Part shown: in pieces, positions 6,448-13,635 of the stretch
How positions within the stretch are numbered: position 1 is the stretch's first letter
Layout of the letters: every line of letters starts with the position of its first letter
Assembly: GCF_002086115.1 (NCBI RefSeq)
Contig: NZ_MVHJ01000045.1
Location: 1-32,104, forward strand
Reading direction: 5' to 3'
Origin: Mycolicibacterium bacteremicum
Lineage (GTDB): Bacteria; Actinomycetota; Actinomycetes; Mycobacteriales; Mycobacteriaceae
DNA length: 32,104 nucleotides
The notes under the pieces: generated by a model
The model's database searches: none
What the model saw: only the letters and a program-made list of their open reading frames with translations
Told to the model about the DNA's origin: nothing
Made by a program: the position numbers and the translations under genes

Positions 6448-8844
6448 GTGGCGGTCGTAGACGACTTCAGTCATGCCGGTGGACACTCCGATCTGGAGGA
6501 GCCGCCGCGCGAAGACATCGGCCGCCAGCCCCCGCAGGACATGGCTGCCGAACAGGCGGTGCTCGGCGGCATGCTGCTGTCCAAGGACGCCATCGCCGAT
6601 GTGCTGGAGAAGATGCGGTCCGCGGACTTCTACCGGCCCGCGCACCAAGACGTCGCCGAGGTCATCCTCGACCTCTACGACCGCGGTGAGCCCGCCGACG
6701 CCGTGACCGTGGCCGCCGAACTTGACCGGCGCGGGCAGCTGCGCCGGGTCGGTGGCGCCCCGTATCTGCACACGCTCATCTCCACCGTGCCCACTGCGGC
6801 CAACGCCGGCTACTACGCCACCATCGTGGCCGAGAAAGCGCTGCTGCGCCGGCTGGTCGAGGCCGGCACGCGCGTCGTGCAGTACGGCTACGCCGGAGCC
6901 GACGGCGCCGATGTGGCCGACGTGGTCGACCGGGCCCAGGCCGAGATCTACGACGTCACCGAGAACCGGAACCAGTCCGAGGATTTCGTGGCGCTGGAGG
7001 ATCTGCTCCAGCCCACCATGGACGAGATCGACGCCATCGCGTCCTCGGGCGGTATGTCGCGCGGTGTGCCCACCGGCTTCATCGACCTCGACGAGATCAC
7101 CAACGGTCTGCACGGCGGCCAGATGATCATCATCGCGGCGCGGCCTGGCGTGGGTAAGGCCCTCGCGCTGGACACCCCGCTGCCGACGCCCACGGGCTGG
7201 ACCACCATGGGTGAGGTCGCGGTGGGGGATCTGCTCATCGGCGACGACGGTCAGCCCACCCGGGTGGTCGCGGCCACCGAGGTCATGCTTGGCCGGCCGT
7301 GCTACGAGGTGGAGTTCTCCGATGGCACGGTGATCGTCGCGGACGAACAGCATCAGTGGCTGACGGAGACCCGGGCATCCCGCAAGTCGGCGCAGGCGGC
7401 GGCCACCGGCTACCACCGGTACAAGAACCAGCGCACCTTCGCTGCCGTGCGCACCACCGACGAGATCGCCCGGACGTTGCGTTGCCCGACGCAGGACCGC
7501 CGCCTCAATCATTCGGTGGCCAATGCCAAGCCGTTGGCAGCAGCTGACGCGGACCTGCTGGTTGCGCCGTACACGCTGGGCGCCTGGCTCGGTGACGGCA
7601 CCACTGCCGCCGCACAGATCACGACCGCCGATCCGGAGATACTGATGCGGATCGAAGGCGAGGGCACCTCGGTCGGCTCCGTGCAGGCCCGCCTACGGGC
7701 CATCGGCGTGTTGGGCGACAAGCACATTCCGATGACCTATCTGCGGGCGTCGGAGGCGCAGCGCCGCGCTCTGCTGGCGGGGCTACTAGACACCGATGGC
7801 ACCGTGACAAACGGTGGCTCGGTCCAGTTCAGCGTCACCAACCGCCGGTTGGTCGACGATGTCGAAGAGCTGATCGTCAGCCTCGGGTACCGCTGCCACC
7901 GTTCGACGAAGCGGGTCTCCGGGCGCACCGAAGCGTCCTCGACGGCGTACACGTTGACGTTCTCGGCCGAGGACGTGGTGTTCGGCCTGGAACGAAAGGC
8001 GTTGCTGCACAAGGAGCGTCGGGCGAACAGCGGATCCGCGCGCCGGTCCTCACGCTTCATCGTTGATGTGCGGCCGGTTGTGTCGGTACCCGTTCGGTGC
8101 GTGGAGGTCGACAACGACAGCCACATGTATCTGGCCAGCCGGTCGATGGTGCCGACCCACAATTCGACACTCGGCCTGGACTTCATGCGGTCCTGCTCGA
8201 TCAAACACCAGCTCGCCAGCGTTATTTTCTCGCTGGAAATGAGCAAGTCCGAGATCGTGATGCGCCTGCTGTCGGCCGAGGCCAACATCAAGCTCGGCGA
8301 TATGCGCTCAGGCCGCATGAACGACGACGACTGGACCCGGTTGGCGCGCCGCATGAGTGAGATCAGCGAGGCGCCGCTCTACATCGACGACTCGCCGAAC
8401 CTGACCATGATGGAGATCCGCGCCAAAGCGCGGCGCTTGAAGAAGAAGGCCGACCTGCAACTGATCGTCGTCGACTACCTGCAGCTGATGAGCTCGGGCA
8501 AGAAGTACGATTCGCGCCAGCAGGAAGTCTCGGACTTCTCCCGAAGCCTGAAGCTGATGGCCAAGGAGCTGCACGTACCGGTGGTGGCGATCAGTCAGCT
8601 GAACCGTGGTCCTGAGCAGCGCACCGACAAGCGGCCACAGGTCTCCGACCTCCGTGAGTCCGGCTCACTGGAGCAGGACGCCGACATGGTCATGCTGCTG
8701 CACCGCCCCGACGCGTTTGACCGAGAAGACCCGCGTGGCGGCGAGGCCGACATCATCCTCGGCAAGCACCGCAATGGTCCGACCGCGAACATCACTGTGG
8801 CGCACCAGCTTCACCTGTCGCGATTCACGAACATGGCGCGGTAG
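6448..8844 (+). CDS. dnaB: Replicative DNA helicase DnaB, interrupted by an intein
   Basis: 798-residue precursor. After removal of the intein (residues 238-572) the ligated helicase is 463 residues, normal for mycobacterial DnaB. DnaB is the ring helicase that unwinds the fork. The N-terminal domain (about 30-135) starts DMAAEQAVLGGMLL. The RecA-like ATPase domain begins near residue 205 (GVPTGFIDLDEITNGLHGGQ). The Walker A motif ARPGVGK-ST is split between Lys237 and Ser573 by the intein, so the precursor cannot bind ATP normally. Walker B (LIVVDYLQLM) and the DLRESGSLEQDADMV segment lie after it. The GTG start follows GGAGG at 6431-6435 (12 bases). No second intein is present in the C-terminal half. 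Confidence 0.96.
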   Translation: MAVVDDFSHAGGHSDLEEPPREDIGRQPPQDMAAEQAVLGGMLLSKDAIADVLEKMRSADFYRPAHQDVAEVILDLYDRGEPADAVTVAAELDRRGQLRRVGGAPYLHTLISTVPTAANAGYYATIVAEKALLRRLVEAGTRVVQYGYAGADGADVADVVDRAQAEIYDVTENRNQSEDFVALEDLLQPTMDEIDAIASSGGMSRGVPTGFIDLDEITNGLHGGQMIIIAARPGVGKALALDTPLPTPTGWTTMGEVAVGDLLIGDDGQPTRVVAATEVMLGRPCYEVEFSDGTVIVADEQHQWLTETRASRKSAQAAATGYHRYKNQRTFAAVRTTDEIARTLRCPTQDRRLNHSVANAKPLAAADADLLVAPYTLGAWLGDGTTAAAQITTADPEILMRIEGEGTSVGSVQARLRAIGVLGDKHIPMTYLRASEAQRRALLAGLLDTDGTVTNGGSVQFSVTNRRLVDDVEELIVSLGYRCHRSTKRVSGRTEASSTAYTLTFSAEDVVFGLERKALLHKERRANSGSARRSSRFIVDVRPVVSVPVRCVEVDNDSHMYLASRSMVPTHNSTLGLDFMRSCSIKHQLASVIFSLEMSKSEIVMRLLSAEANIKLGDMRSGRMNDDDWTRLARRMSEISEAPLYIDDSPNLTMMEIRAKARRLKKKADLQLIVVDYLQLMSSGKKYDSRQQEVSDFSRSLKLMAKELHVPVVAISQLNRGPEQRTDKRPQVSDLRESGSLEQDADMVMLLHRPDAFDREDPRGGEADIILGKHRNGPTANITVAHQLHLSRFTNMAR
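7159..8163 (+). mobile_element. Class 3 intein with LAGLIDADG homing endonuclease, in the DnaB P-loop
   Basis: 335-residue protein-splicing element between Lys237 and Ser573 of DnaB. Residue 1 is Ala instead of Cys/Ser. The class 3 hallmark triplet is visible: Trp67 in block B (EQHQWLT, codon 7357-7359), Cys314 in block F (RCVEV, codon 8098-8100) and Thr333 in block G (VPTHN). His334 and Asn335 end the intein and the +1 residue is Ser. In class 3 inteins the block F Cys attacks the upstream junction directly. Two dodecapeptide motifs are present, LGAWLGDG (intein residues 140-147) and LAGLLDTDG (206-214), each keeping its acidic residue, so the homing endonuclease looks intact. Codon use matches the host gene. 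Confidence 0.92.
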
Positions 8845-8859
8845 CGGTCATCCGACCGC
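8844..8859 (+). terminator. Small hairpin at the dnaB stop
   Basis: GCGGTC-ATCC-GACCGC is a perfect 6-bp inverted repeat that begins on the last base of the dnaB stop codon. No T tract follows, so a terminator role is only suggested by position. Confidence 0.4.
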
Positions 8860-8949
8860 CCAGCCACCTTGCTTGTCGATCAGACGTACGAGCGAGTTGG
8901 TCCACGGCCCGGAGCACTCATCCGGCTTCGAATCACCCAGGGCGGACAC
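8848..8949 (-). other. Short coding-like stretch, possible remnant or small protein
   Basis: Read on the minus strand from a GTG at 8949, this gives 33 residues containing DECSGPWTNSLVRLIDKQ and ending GGWAVG. The amino-acid composition looks protein-like, with Trp, Cys and alternating charges. The same frame continues upstream to about 9003 without a good start or Shine-Dalgarno sequence. It may be the tail of a decayed gene or a very small protein. No family was recognised. Confidence 0.2.
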
Positions 8950-9007
8950 TGCGACGCGTCTCGAACGACTCGACTCGGCCGTATGCCCCTTCTGTAGCGG
9001 AACTCAC

Positions 9008-9376
9008 CTACGAGGGGCCCAAACTCGGCCGGTAGCCATCCACCTCGGACTCCGCAGCCAGAAGCGCACCCAACTCGCCCTCCTGCTGGGCGACGAACAC
9101 ACCGATCACCTGGCGGCACACTTCGGGCACGCTCACCCCACGCGTATCGGCGATACGTTTCAACCCGATCAGCATGGACGTCGACACGTGAAACTGCACG
9201 GCGTACTGACCGCATGAACCATCCTCGGGCGGCGACCCCGGACCTACCACCACAGGGTCATCCGTTCCGAATTGGTCCACCTCCGCACGGCGCGCCCGCT
9301 CAACGACCCCGCCACCAGCGGCGTCAGCAGTGCGGTCGGCGCCGTCCCAGGACTCCTCATGGCTGAACAAACCCAT
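9008..9376 (-). CDS. Unknown small protein with possible ribbon-helix-helix-like region
   Basis: 122 residues of unrecognised family. The first 55 residues are charged and low in order (Gly, Asp, Glu, Arg). From about residue 56 the sequence becomes structured: YAVQFHVSTSMLIGLKRIAD, then TRGVSVPEVCRQVIGVFVAQQ, a strand followed by two helices as seen in ribbon-helix-helix DNA-binding proteins. This resemblance is by pattern only. Codon third positions favour G/C, which supports a real gene. The ATG at 9376 has only a weak distant GAGGT. It is divergent from the PPOX-fold gene at 9475 and could regulate it through the inverted repeat between them. Confidence 0.5.
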   Translation of the reverse strand: MGLFSHEESWDGADRTADAAGGGVVERARRAEVDQFGTDDPVVVGPGSPPEDGSCGQYAVQFHVSTSMLIGLKRIADTRGVSVPEVCRQVIGVFVAQQEGELGALLAAESEVDGYRPSLGPS

Positions 9377-9416
9377 TCGGCCAACGTTAGACCTCGAAGA
9401 ACTCCGAAGCCGCCAA

Positions 9417-9434
9417 GTGAGCGGCGCTGCTCAC
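9417..9434. promoter_or_regulatory. Inverted repeat between divergent genes (candidate operator)
   Basis: GTGAGC-N6-GCTCAC, a perfect 6-bp inverted repeat with a 6-base centre. It lies between the divergent genes starting at 9376 (minus) and 9475 (plus), about 30 bases upstream of the likely -10 box of the latter. The binding protein is unknown. Confidence 0.35.
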
Positions 9435-9462
9435 CGTGGCAGGGCGATAGCAGCCTCACGCG

Positions 9463-9468
9463 TAACCT
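9463..9468 (+). promoter_or_regulatory. -10 box for a leaderless transcript of the PPOX-fold gene
   Basis: TAACCT fits the mycobacterial TANNNT -10 pattern and ends six bases before the ATG at 9475. No Shine-Dalgarno sequence precedes that ATG. The spacing places the transcript start at the first base of the start codon. Confidence 0.45.
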
Positions 9469-9474
9469 CGCCAC

Positions 9475-9915
9475 ATGCCCCGCAAACTGACCGACGACGA
9501 AATCACGGCGCTCCTCGACAGCCGCCCGGGCTGGGCGATCCTGACGACCATCGACAAGGATGGGTTCCCACACACCGTGCCGCTGGGCTACTTCCGAATC
9601 GACGGTGACGTCGTCATGGGTGTGCGCGATGGCACGCGGAAAGTGGCCAACGTAGAGCGCAATCCGAACGTGAGCGTCATGCTCGAAGCCGGCTCGACCA
9701 TGGCGGACATCCGCGGCGTGATGTTCCAAGGCCATGCGCGCATCGTTCGGGAACCCGCTGAAACGCTGGAGCTCGCACGCCACGCTGCCCGGTCGCGCGG
9801 CGTGCCGGAGTCCGAGTGGCCCACCGCGCCCAGACCGGTTGCCACTTACATCTACGTGACCCCCGTGCGGACCCTGTCCTGGGACTACGGCGACTCGGCA
9901 TCGGACAACGCGTAG
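9475..9915 (+). CDS. PPOX-class flavin/F420-dependent oxidoreductase
   Basis: 146 residues with the split beta-barrel layout of the pyridoxamine-5'-phosphate-oxidase-like family. Visible segments are ILTTIDKDGFPHTVPLGYFRI, the strand VVMGVRDGTRKVANVERNPNVSVMLE and RGVMFQGHARIV. The run RKVANVERNPNVSV is the usual cofactor-phosphate side of F420- or FMN-binding members. Mycobacteria have many such enzymes, but the substrate cannot be read from the sequence. No upstream Shine-Dalgarno sequence is present; the -10 box suggests a leaderless mRNA. It is followed at 9980 by a drug exporter on the same strand, with a 64-base gap. Confidence 0.8.
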   Translation: MPRKLTDDEITALLDSRPGWAILTTIDKDGFPHTVPLGYFRIDGDVVMGVRDGTRKVANVERNPNVSVMLEAGSTMADIRGVMFQGHARIVREPAETLELARHAARSRGVPESEWPTAPRPVATYIYVTPVRTLSWDYGDSASDNA

Positions 9916-9979
9916 CCGCAGTCTGTCCCGGGTACCGTTCGCCCAGACAGCGCTTCGGCGAGTAGGCGTGGAGGGTAGC

Positions 9980-11464
9980 GTGGACGATCCGGGCGGACTG
10001 CGGATGAAGACCGCCGCGGGCCGGTGGGTGCTTCTCACCACGGTGCTCGGCTCGGCCATCGTGATGATCGACGGCACCGTGGTCAACGTGGCCCTGCCGC
10101 ACATCGGCGCCGACCTCGATGCCGGCTTCGGTGGCCTGCAATGGGTCGTCAACGCCTACACACTGACCCTGGCGGCACTGATCCTGCTGGGCGGCTCCCT
10201 CGGTGACCATTACGGTCGGCGGCGGGTGTTCCTCATCGGGGTGGTGTGGTTCGCGATCGCCTCGGCAGCCTGCGGCCTGGCGCCGAATATCGAGACGCTG
10301 ATCATCGCCCGTGCCTTCCAGGGCGTGGGTGGTGCGCTGCTCACCCCCGGCAGCCTGGCCCTGATCTCGGCCTCCTTCCGCGGCGCCGACCGCGCCGCCG
10401 CGATCGGCGCATGGTCGGGTCTGGGCGGGCTGGCCGGCGCGGTGGGCCCGTTTGTCGGCGGCTTCCTCGTCGAGTGGAACTGGCGGGCAGTGTTTCTCAT
10501 CAACCTGCCGCTGGCGGCCGCGGTGGTCGCGCTGACGGTTCTGCGGGTTCCCGAAAGCCGCGACGCAGACTCCCCGCCGGGCCTGGACGTGCCCGGTACC
10601 GTGCTGGCCGCACTGGGCCTGGGCGCGTTGACGTTCGGCCTGACCAGCTTGGGCAGCACCGGCGCGACCGGCAGTGCGCTGGTTGCAGTCGTTGCCGGGG
10701 TGCTGCTGCTGGCCGCCTTCGTGGTGGTGGAGCGCCGTTCCCCGCATCCACTGGTGCCGCCGGCACTGTTCGGCGACAACACCTTCCGGGTGGCCAACGC
10801 CGTGACACTGCTGATCTACGGCGCGTTGGGCGTGGTCTTCCTGACGCTGGTTCTGCAGCTGCAGACCGTCGCGGGCTTCAGTCCGGTCGCGGCCGGGGCC
10901 GCGCTGCTGCCGGTCACGGCGATCCTACTGGTGTTCTCGTCGCGCACCGGGGCGCTGGCCGGCCGGATCGGCCCCCGCCTACCCATGACGCTGGGTCCGT
11001 TGCTCTCGGCCGCGGGACTGCTGTTGATGCTGCGCATCGGCCCGCAGGCATCCTGGCTCGCCGATGTCCTTCCCGCAGCGCTGGTGTTCGGCGCGGGCCT
11101 GGCGCTGGTGGTGGCGCCACTGACCGCCGCGGTGCTCGACTCCGCACCGGACCGCCTCGCCGGCGCGGCATCGGGGGTCAACAACGCCGTGGCCCGGGCC
11201 GGTGGACTCCTGTCGGTGGCCGTCGTACCGGCACTTGCCGGTATCAGCGGCGCCGACTACGCCGATCCGGGCGCGTTCGACGCCGGGTTCGGTATCACCA
11301 TGCTGATCGCCGCGGGCCTGCTACTCGGGGCGGCGATTCTCGCCGCCGTCGGGATCAGATCCGGCGGCACCCCGAAGGGTGCGCGTATCCGCGTCGAGGA
11401 GCGCGTCCATTTCCCGTTGAGCGGTCCGCCGCCGTGTCCGGAGGCGGCACAGCGCGAGACCTGA
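9980..11464 (+). CDS. MFS drug exporter, DHA2 (14-TM, EmrB/QacA) family
   Basis: 494-residue inner-membrane proton-coupled antiporter with about 14 hydrophobic segments. Motif D1 is seen in TM1 (IVMIDGTVVNVALPHIG), motif A in the 2-3 loop (GDHYGRRR) and motif C in TM5 (LGGLAGAVGPFVGGFLVE), the last typical of exporters. The sugar or drug substrate cannot be inferred. The GTG at 9980 is preferred because GGAGGG lies just upstream (9970-9975); an in-frame GTG at 9968 would overlap that sequence. The C-terminal tail after about residue 470 is hydrophilic. It converges on the DUF1348 gene with 54 bases between. Confidence 0.87.
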   Translation: MDDPGGLRMKTAAGRWVLLTTVLGSAIVMIDGTVVNVALPHIGADLDAGFGGLQWVVNAYTLTLAALILLGGSLGDHYGRRRVFLIGVVWFAIASAACGLAPNIETLIIARAFQGVGGALLTPGSLALISASFRGADRAAAIGAWSGLGGLAGAVGPFVGGFLVEWNWRAVFLINLPLAAAVVALTVLRVPESRDADSPPGLDVPGTVLAALGLGALTFGLTSLGSTGATGSALVAVVAGVLLLAAFVVVERRSPHPLVPPALFGDNTFRVANAVTLLIYGALGVVFLTLVLQLQTVAGFSPVAAGAALLPVTAILLVFSSRTGALAGRIGPRLPMTLGPLLSAAGLLLMLRIGPQASWLADVLPAALVFGAGLALVVAPLTAAVLDSAPDRLAGAASGVNNAVARAGGLLSVAVVPALAGISGADYADPGAFDAGFGITMLIAAGLLLGAAILAAVGIRSGGTPKGARIRVEERVHFPLSGPPPCPEAAQRET

Positions 11465-11518
11465 CCGGGCGTGAGTCCAGTCGCCCATGGTAAGCCAGTT
11501 CGCTTGTCCAGGAATACC

Positions 11519-12010
11519 TCACAGCCCGAGATCGGACAGGCCGGGATGATCGTCGGGACGCGGTCCGCTGCTGTCCCAGAAGAACAGGCGGTCTCCCTCC
11601 CGGATCGGCACGTCGTTGATGCTGGCGTGCCGGTGGGTCATCAGGCCCGACGCAGCGAACTGCCAGTTCTCGTTGCCGTACGCACGGAACCACGCACCGG
11701 CGTCGGTGCGGTACTCGTAGGCGAACCGCACCGCGATGCGGTCGGTGCCGTGCGCCCAGAGCTCCTTGATCAATCGGTACTCCTGCTCGCGATCCCACTT
11801 CCCGGTCAGGAACGTGACGATCTCCTGTCGGCCGGTGACGAAGTCGGAGCGGTTGCGCCAGCGGCTGTCGAGAGAGTAGCCCTTCGACACGATGTGGGGA
11901 TCGCGTGTGTTCCAGGCATTCTCGGCGAGTCGGACCTTCCGTACAGCGGACTCGACGGTGAACGGCGGGACAGGAATCCTCGTCTCGTGTGCTTCGGCAG
12001 AGGTCGTCAT
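11519..12010 (-). CDS. DUF1348 nuclear-transport-factor-2-like protein
   Basis: 163 residues of the NTF2-like/SnoaL-type fold, matching the DUF1348 pattern: VRLAENAWNTRDPHIV, the conserved DSRWRNRSDFVTGRQEIVTFLTGKW segment, ELWAHGTDRIAVRFAYE and a Trp-rich C-terminal sheet (GNENWQF, DRLFFWDSSG). Members form small cone-shaped pockets; the function is not established. It is divergent from the TetR gene, and the 18-bp palindrome at 12043-12060 lies just before it, so TetR control is likely. AGGGAAAG upstream of the ATG can serve as ribosome binding site. Confidence 0.85.
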   Translation of the reverse strand: MTTSAEAHETRIPVPPFTVESAVRKVRLAENAWNTRDPHIVSKGYSLDSRWRNRSDFVTGRQEIVTFLTGKWDREQEYRLIKELWAHGTDRIAVRFAYEYRTDAGAWFRAYGNENWQFAASGLMTHRHASINDVPIREGDRLFFWDSSGPRPDDHPGLSDLGL

Positions 12011-12042
12011 CGGCTCGCTTTCCCTATGGTGATCGACAGCAT

Positions 12043-12060
12043 GTAGACAGATCTGTCTAC
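12043..12060. promoter_or_regulatory. TetR operator 1 (perfect 18-bp palindrome)
   Basis: GTAGACAGATCTGTCTAC is its own reverse complement. It lies 32 bases upstream of the DUF1348 start on the minus strand and is repeated almost exactly 40 bases to the right. Its size and symmetry suit a TetR-family dimer. Confidence 0.85.
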
Positions 12061-12082
12061 GTGCCGCACCACGCTAGCCGAT

Positions 12083-12100
12083 GTAGACAGACCTGTCTAC
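12083..12100. promoter_or_regulatory. TetR operator 2, overlapping the tetR -10 box
   Basis: GTAGACAGACCTGTCTAC differs from operator 1 by one central base. Its right end overlaps TACTAT (12098-12103), a good TANNNT -10 box seven bases before a GTG at 12111, so binding here would block the repressor's own promoter. Confidence 0.85.
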
Positions 12101-12110
12101 TATGGAGGTC

Positions 12111-12710
12111 GTGCGTATCACCGACGTTCTCGATCCAACGCTGGACCTGCCCGCCCTGCCTGCGCGCGAACGTATTCTCGCCACGGCCTACCGGCTGTTC
12201 TATCGGGATGGGATCCGGGCCACCGGAATCGACAAGGTGATCGCCGAAGCCGGCGTCACCAAGGTGACGTTCTATCGGCATTTCCCGAGCAAGGATGCGT
12301 TGATCCTGGCGTTCCTCGACCTACGCCACGACCGGTGGATGCGATGGTTCCGTGACGCACTGGCCCGTCATTCCGGCACCGGCAAGCGCGCACATCCGCC
12401 AGTGGTCGCCGCGGTCGAGGAGTGGCTCACAGCGGAATCGTTTCGCGGATGCGCGTTCATCAACAGCGTCAACGAACTCGGCGGCGACCTGCCCGCGGTG
12501 CACGACATCGCGGCCCGGCACAAAGCCGACATGGTCGCCGCGATCAAAGACACCGTGCCGCCCGGGCCGCAGCGTGCCCGCACCGCGCAGGCGCTCGGTG
12601 TGGCCGTGGACGGCGCGATCGTGCACGCCCAATACACACGGGATGCCGCCGCCGCGATCAAGGCGTTGACGACGATTGTCGCTGCGCTCCTGCCGGTGTC
12701 GAACGGCTGA
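12111..12710 (+). CDS. TetR/AcrR-family transcriptional repressor
   Basis: 199 residues. The N-terminal helix-turn-helix is clear: ARERILATAYRLFYRDGI, then ATGIDKVIAEAGVTKVTFYRHFPSKDALI. The C-terminal ligand domain contains FRGCAFINSVNELGGDLPAV, typical of the TetR group with a conserved Cys in helix 6. It probably controls itself and the divergent DUF1348 gene through the two palindromes. Start choice: GTG 12111 fits a leaderless transcript (TACTAT at 12098-12103, seven-base gap). The ATG at 12102 is in frame and adds three residues, but it would lie upstream of the predicted transcript start. Confidence 0.9.
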   Translation: MRITDVLDPTLDLPALPARERILATAYRLFYRDGIRATGIDKVIAEAGVTKVTFYRHFPSKDALILAFLDLRHDRWMRWFRDALARHSGTGKRAHPPVVAAVEEWLTAESFRGCAFINSVNELGGDLPAVHDIAARHKADMVAAIKDTVPPGPQRARTAQALGVAVDGAIVHAQYTRDAAAAIKALTTIVAALLPVSNG

Positions 12711-12727
12711 GGTACCGGACAGTCGCC

Positions 12728-13531
12728 TCAGTCGGGCGCCGGTCCCGGCTGACATACCGGACACCACCACGTGCGGCGCCGTTCCGGGTCGCCCGGCACC
12801 TCGGCGACGACGCGGACCCTTGTTCCGCAGCGCAGGCACGGCCGCCCGGCCCGGCCCGCGACCCAGTGCTGCTCGCCCTTGCGCCGCATGCCGGTGGTGA
12901 TCTGCATGGCCCCGGGCGTCGTCGCCGAATGCCGCAGTGTGCGCGCCCCGAGCTCGAGCAGCGCGTCGATGTCGACGTCGCCGACCGGTGTCCACGGACT
13001 GTGCCCACGCAGGAAGCACAATTCGTTGACCCAGAGGTTGCCGAACCCCGCGACGCAGCGTTGGTCGAGCAGTACCGCCGCCAGCGGCCGCTCCGGCGTG
13101 GCAGCCATCCGCGCGGCCGCCTCGACGGGGTCCCAATCCGCGCGCAGCGGGTCGGGACCCAGGTGCCCGATGACCGTCGCCTCGTCGCGCGTGCGCAGCA
13201 GGTCCACGACGGGAAGCCGCACGCCGTAGGCGGCCGGGCCGTCGGTGCGGAGCACCACCCGGACGTCGGGCATGGTCGCGCGCGGCAGCCACTTGCCCTC
13301 GGCCGAGACGGTCCACGACCCCGACATCCGCAGATGCGTGTGCAGGGTCAGGTCATCGGACAGCCGGGTCAGCAGGTGCTTGCCGTGGGTGTCGTGTTCG
13401 AGCACGGTCAGCCCGGCCAGGTCGTCGGTCGCATGGGCGGGCACACGCAGCCGCCCGACCGTCAGCGCCCGCCCTTGCAACGCCGCGTCGAGGCGGCGGG
13501 CCAGCGCATAGACGGTGTCACCCTCCGGCAT
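12728..13531 (-). CDS. nei2: Fpg/Nei-family DNA glycosylase, endonuclease VIII Nei2 type
   Basis: 267 residues. Base-excision repair enzyme that removes oxidised bases and cuts the abasic site. The start is fixed by MPEGDTV, since Pro2 and Glu3 become the catalytic N-terminus after Met removal; the longer upstream frame would destroy this. Lys51 (HGKHLL) matches the conserved beta-hairpin lysine. The H2TH region is DQRCVAGFGNLWVNE (156-170), and a zinc finger is formed by Cys232, Cys235, Cys257 and Cys260. It resembles Rv3297 (Nei2) more than Nei1 (MPEGHT type). It converges with tetR (17-base gap) and is divergent from the GlxA-type gene. GGAGGG touches the ATG, closer than usual. Confidence 0.88.
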   Translation of the reverse strand: MPEGDTVYALARRLDAALQGRALTVGRLRVPAHATDDLAGLTVLEHDTHGKHLLTRLSDDLTLHTHLRMSGSWTVSAEGKWLPRATMPDVRVVLRTDGPAAYGVRLPVVDLLRTRDEATVIGHLGPDPLRADWDPVEAAARMAATPERPLAAVLLDQRCVAGFGNLWVNELCFLRGHSPWTPVGDVDIDALLELGARTLRHSATTPGAMQITTGMRRKGEQHWVAGRAGRPCLRCGTRVRVVAEVPGDPERRRTWWCPVCQPGPAPD

Positions 13532-13635
13532 CCCTCCATGGTGCCGTCGCGCAGAAGCGCGCTGGCAATAACGCCCACACATGCAAGGATGGTGACGCAC
13601 ATTTCCCACGCCGAGACCGGAGCGGAGCAGAGCCG

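Noticed and set aside
8164..8844. A second DnaB intein, as in some mycobacteria
   Set aside because: The C-terminal half of DnaB reads continuously through Walker B and the later motifs without insertion.
8923..8936. GGCTTCGAATCACC, resembling a tRNA T-loop
   Set aside because: The flanking bases do not form the 5-bp T stem and no acceptor or anticodon arm is present.
11467..11486. GGGCG...CGCCC after the MFS gene as a terminator
   Set aside because: Only a 5-bp stem with a 10-base loop and no T tract; too weak to call.
12321..13316. Minus-strand open frame of 331 codons over tetR and nei2
   Set aside because: It spans two genes with clear domains in other frames and itself has the composition of a shadow frame.
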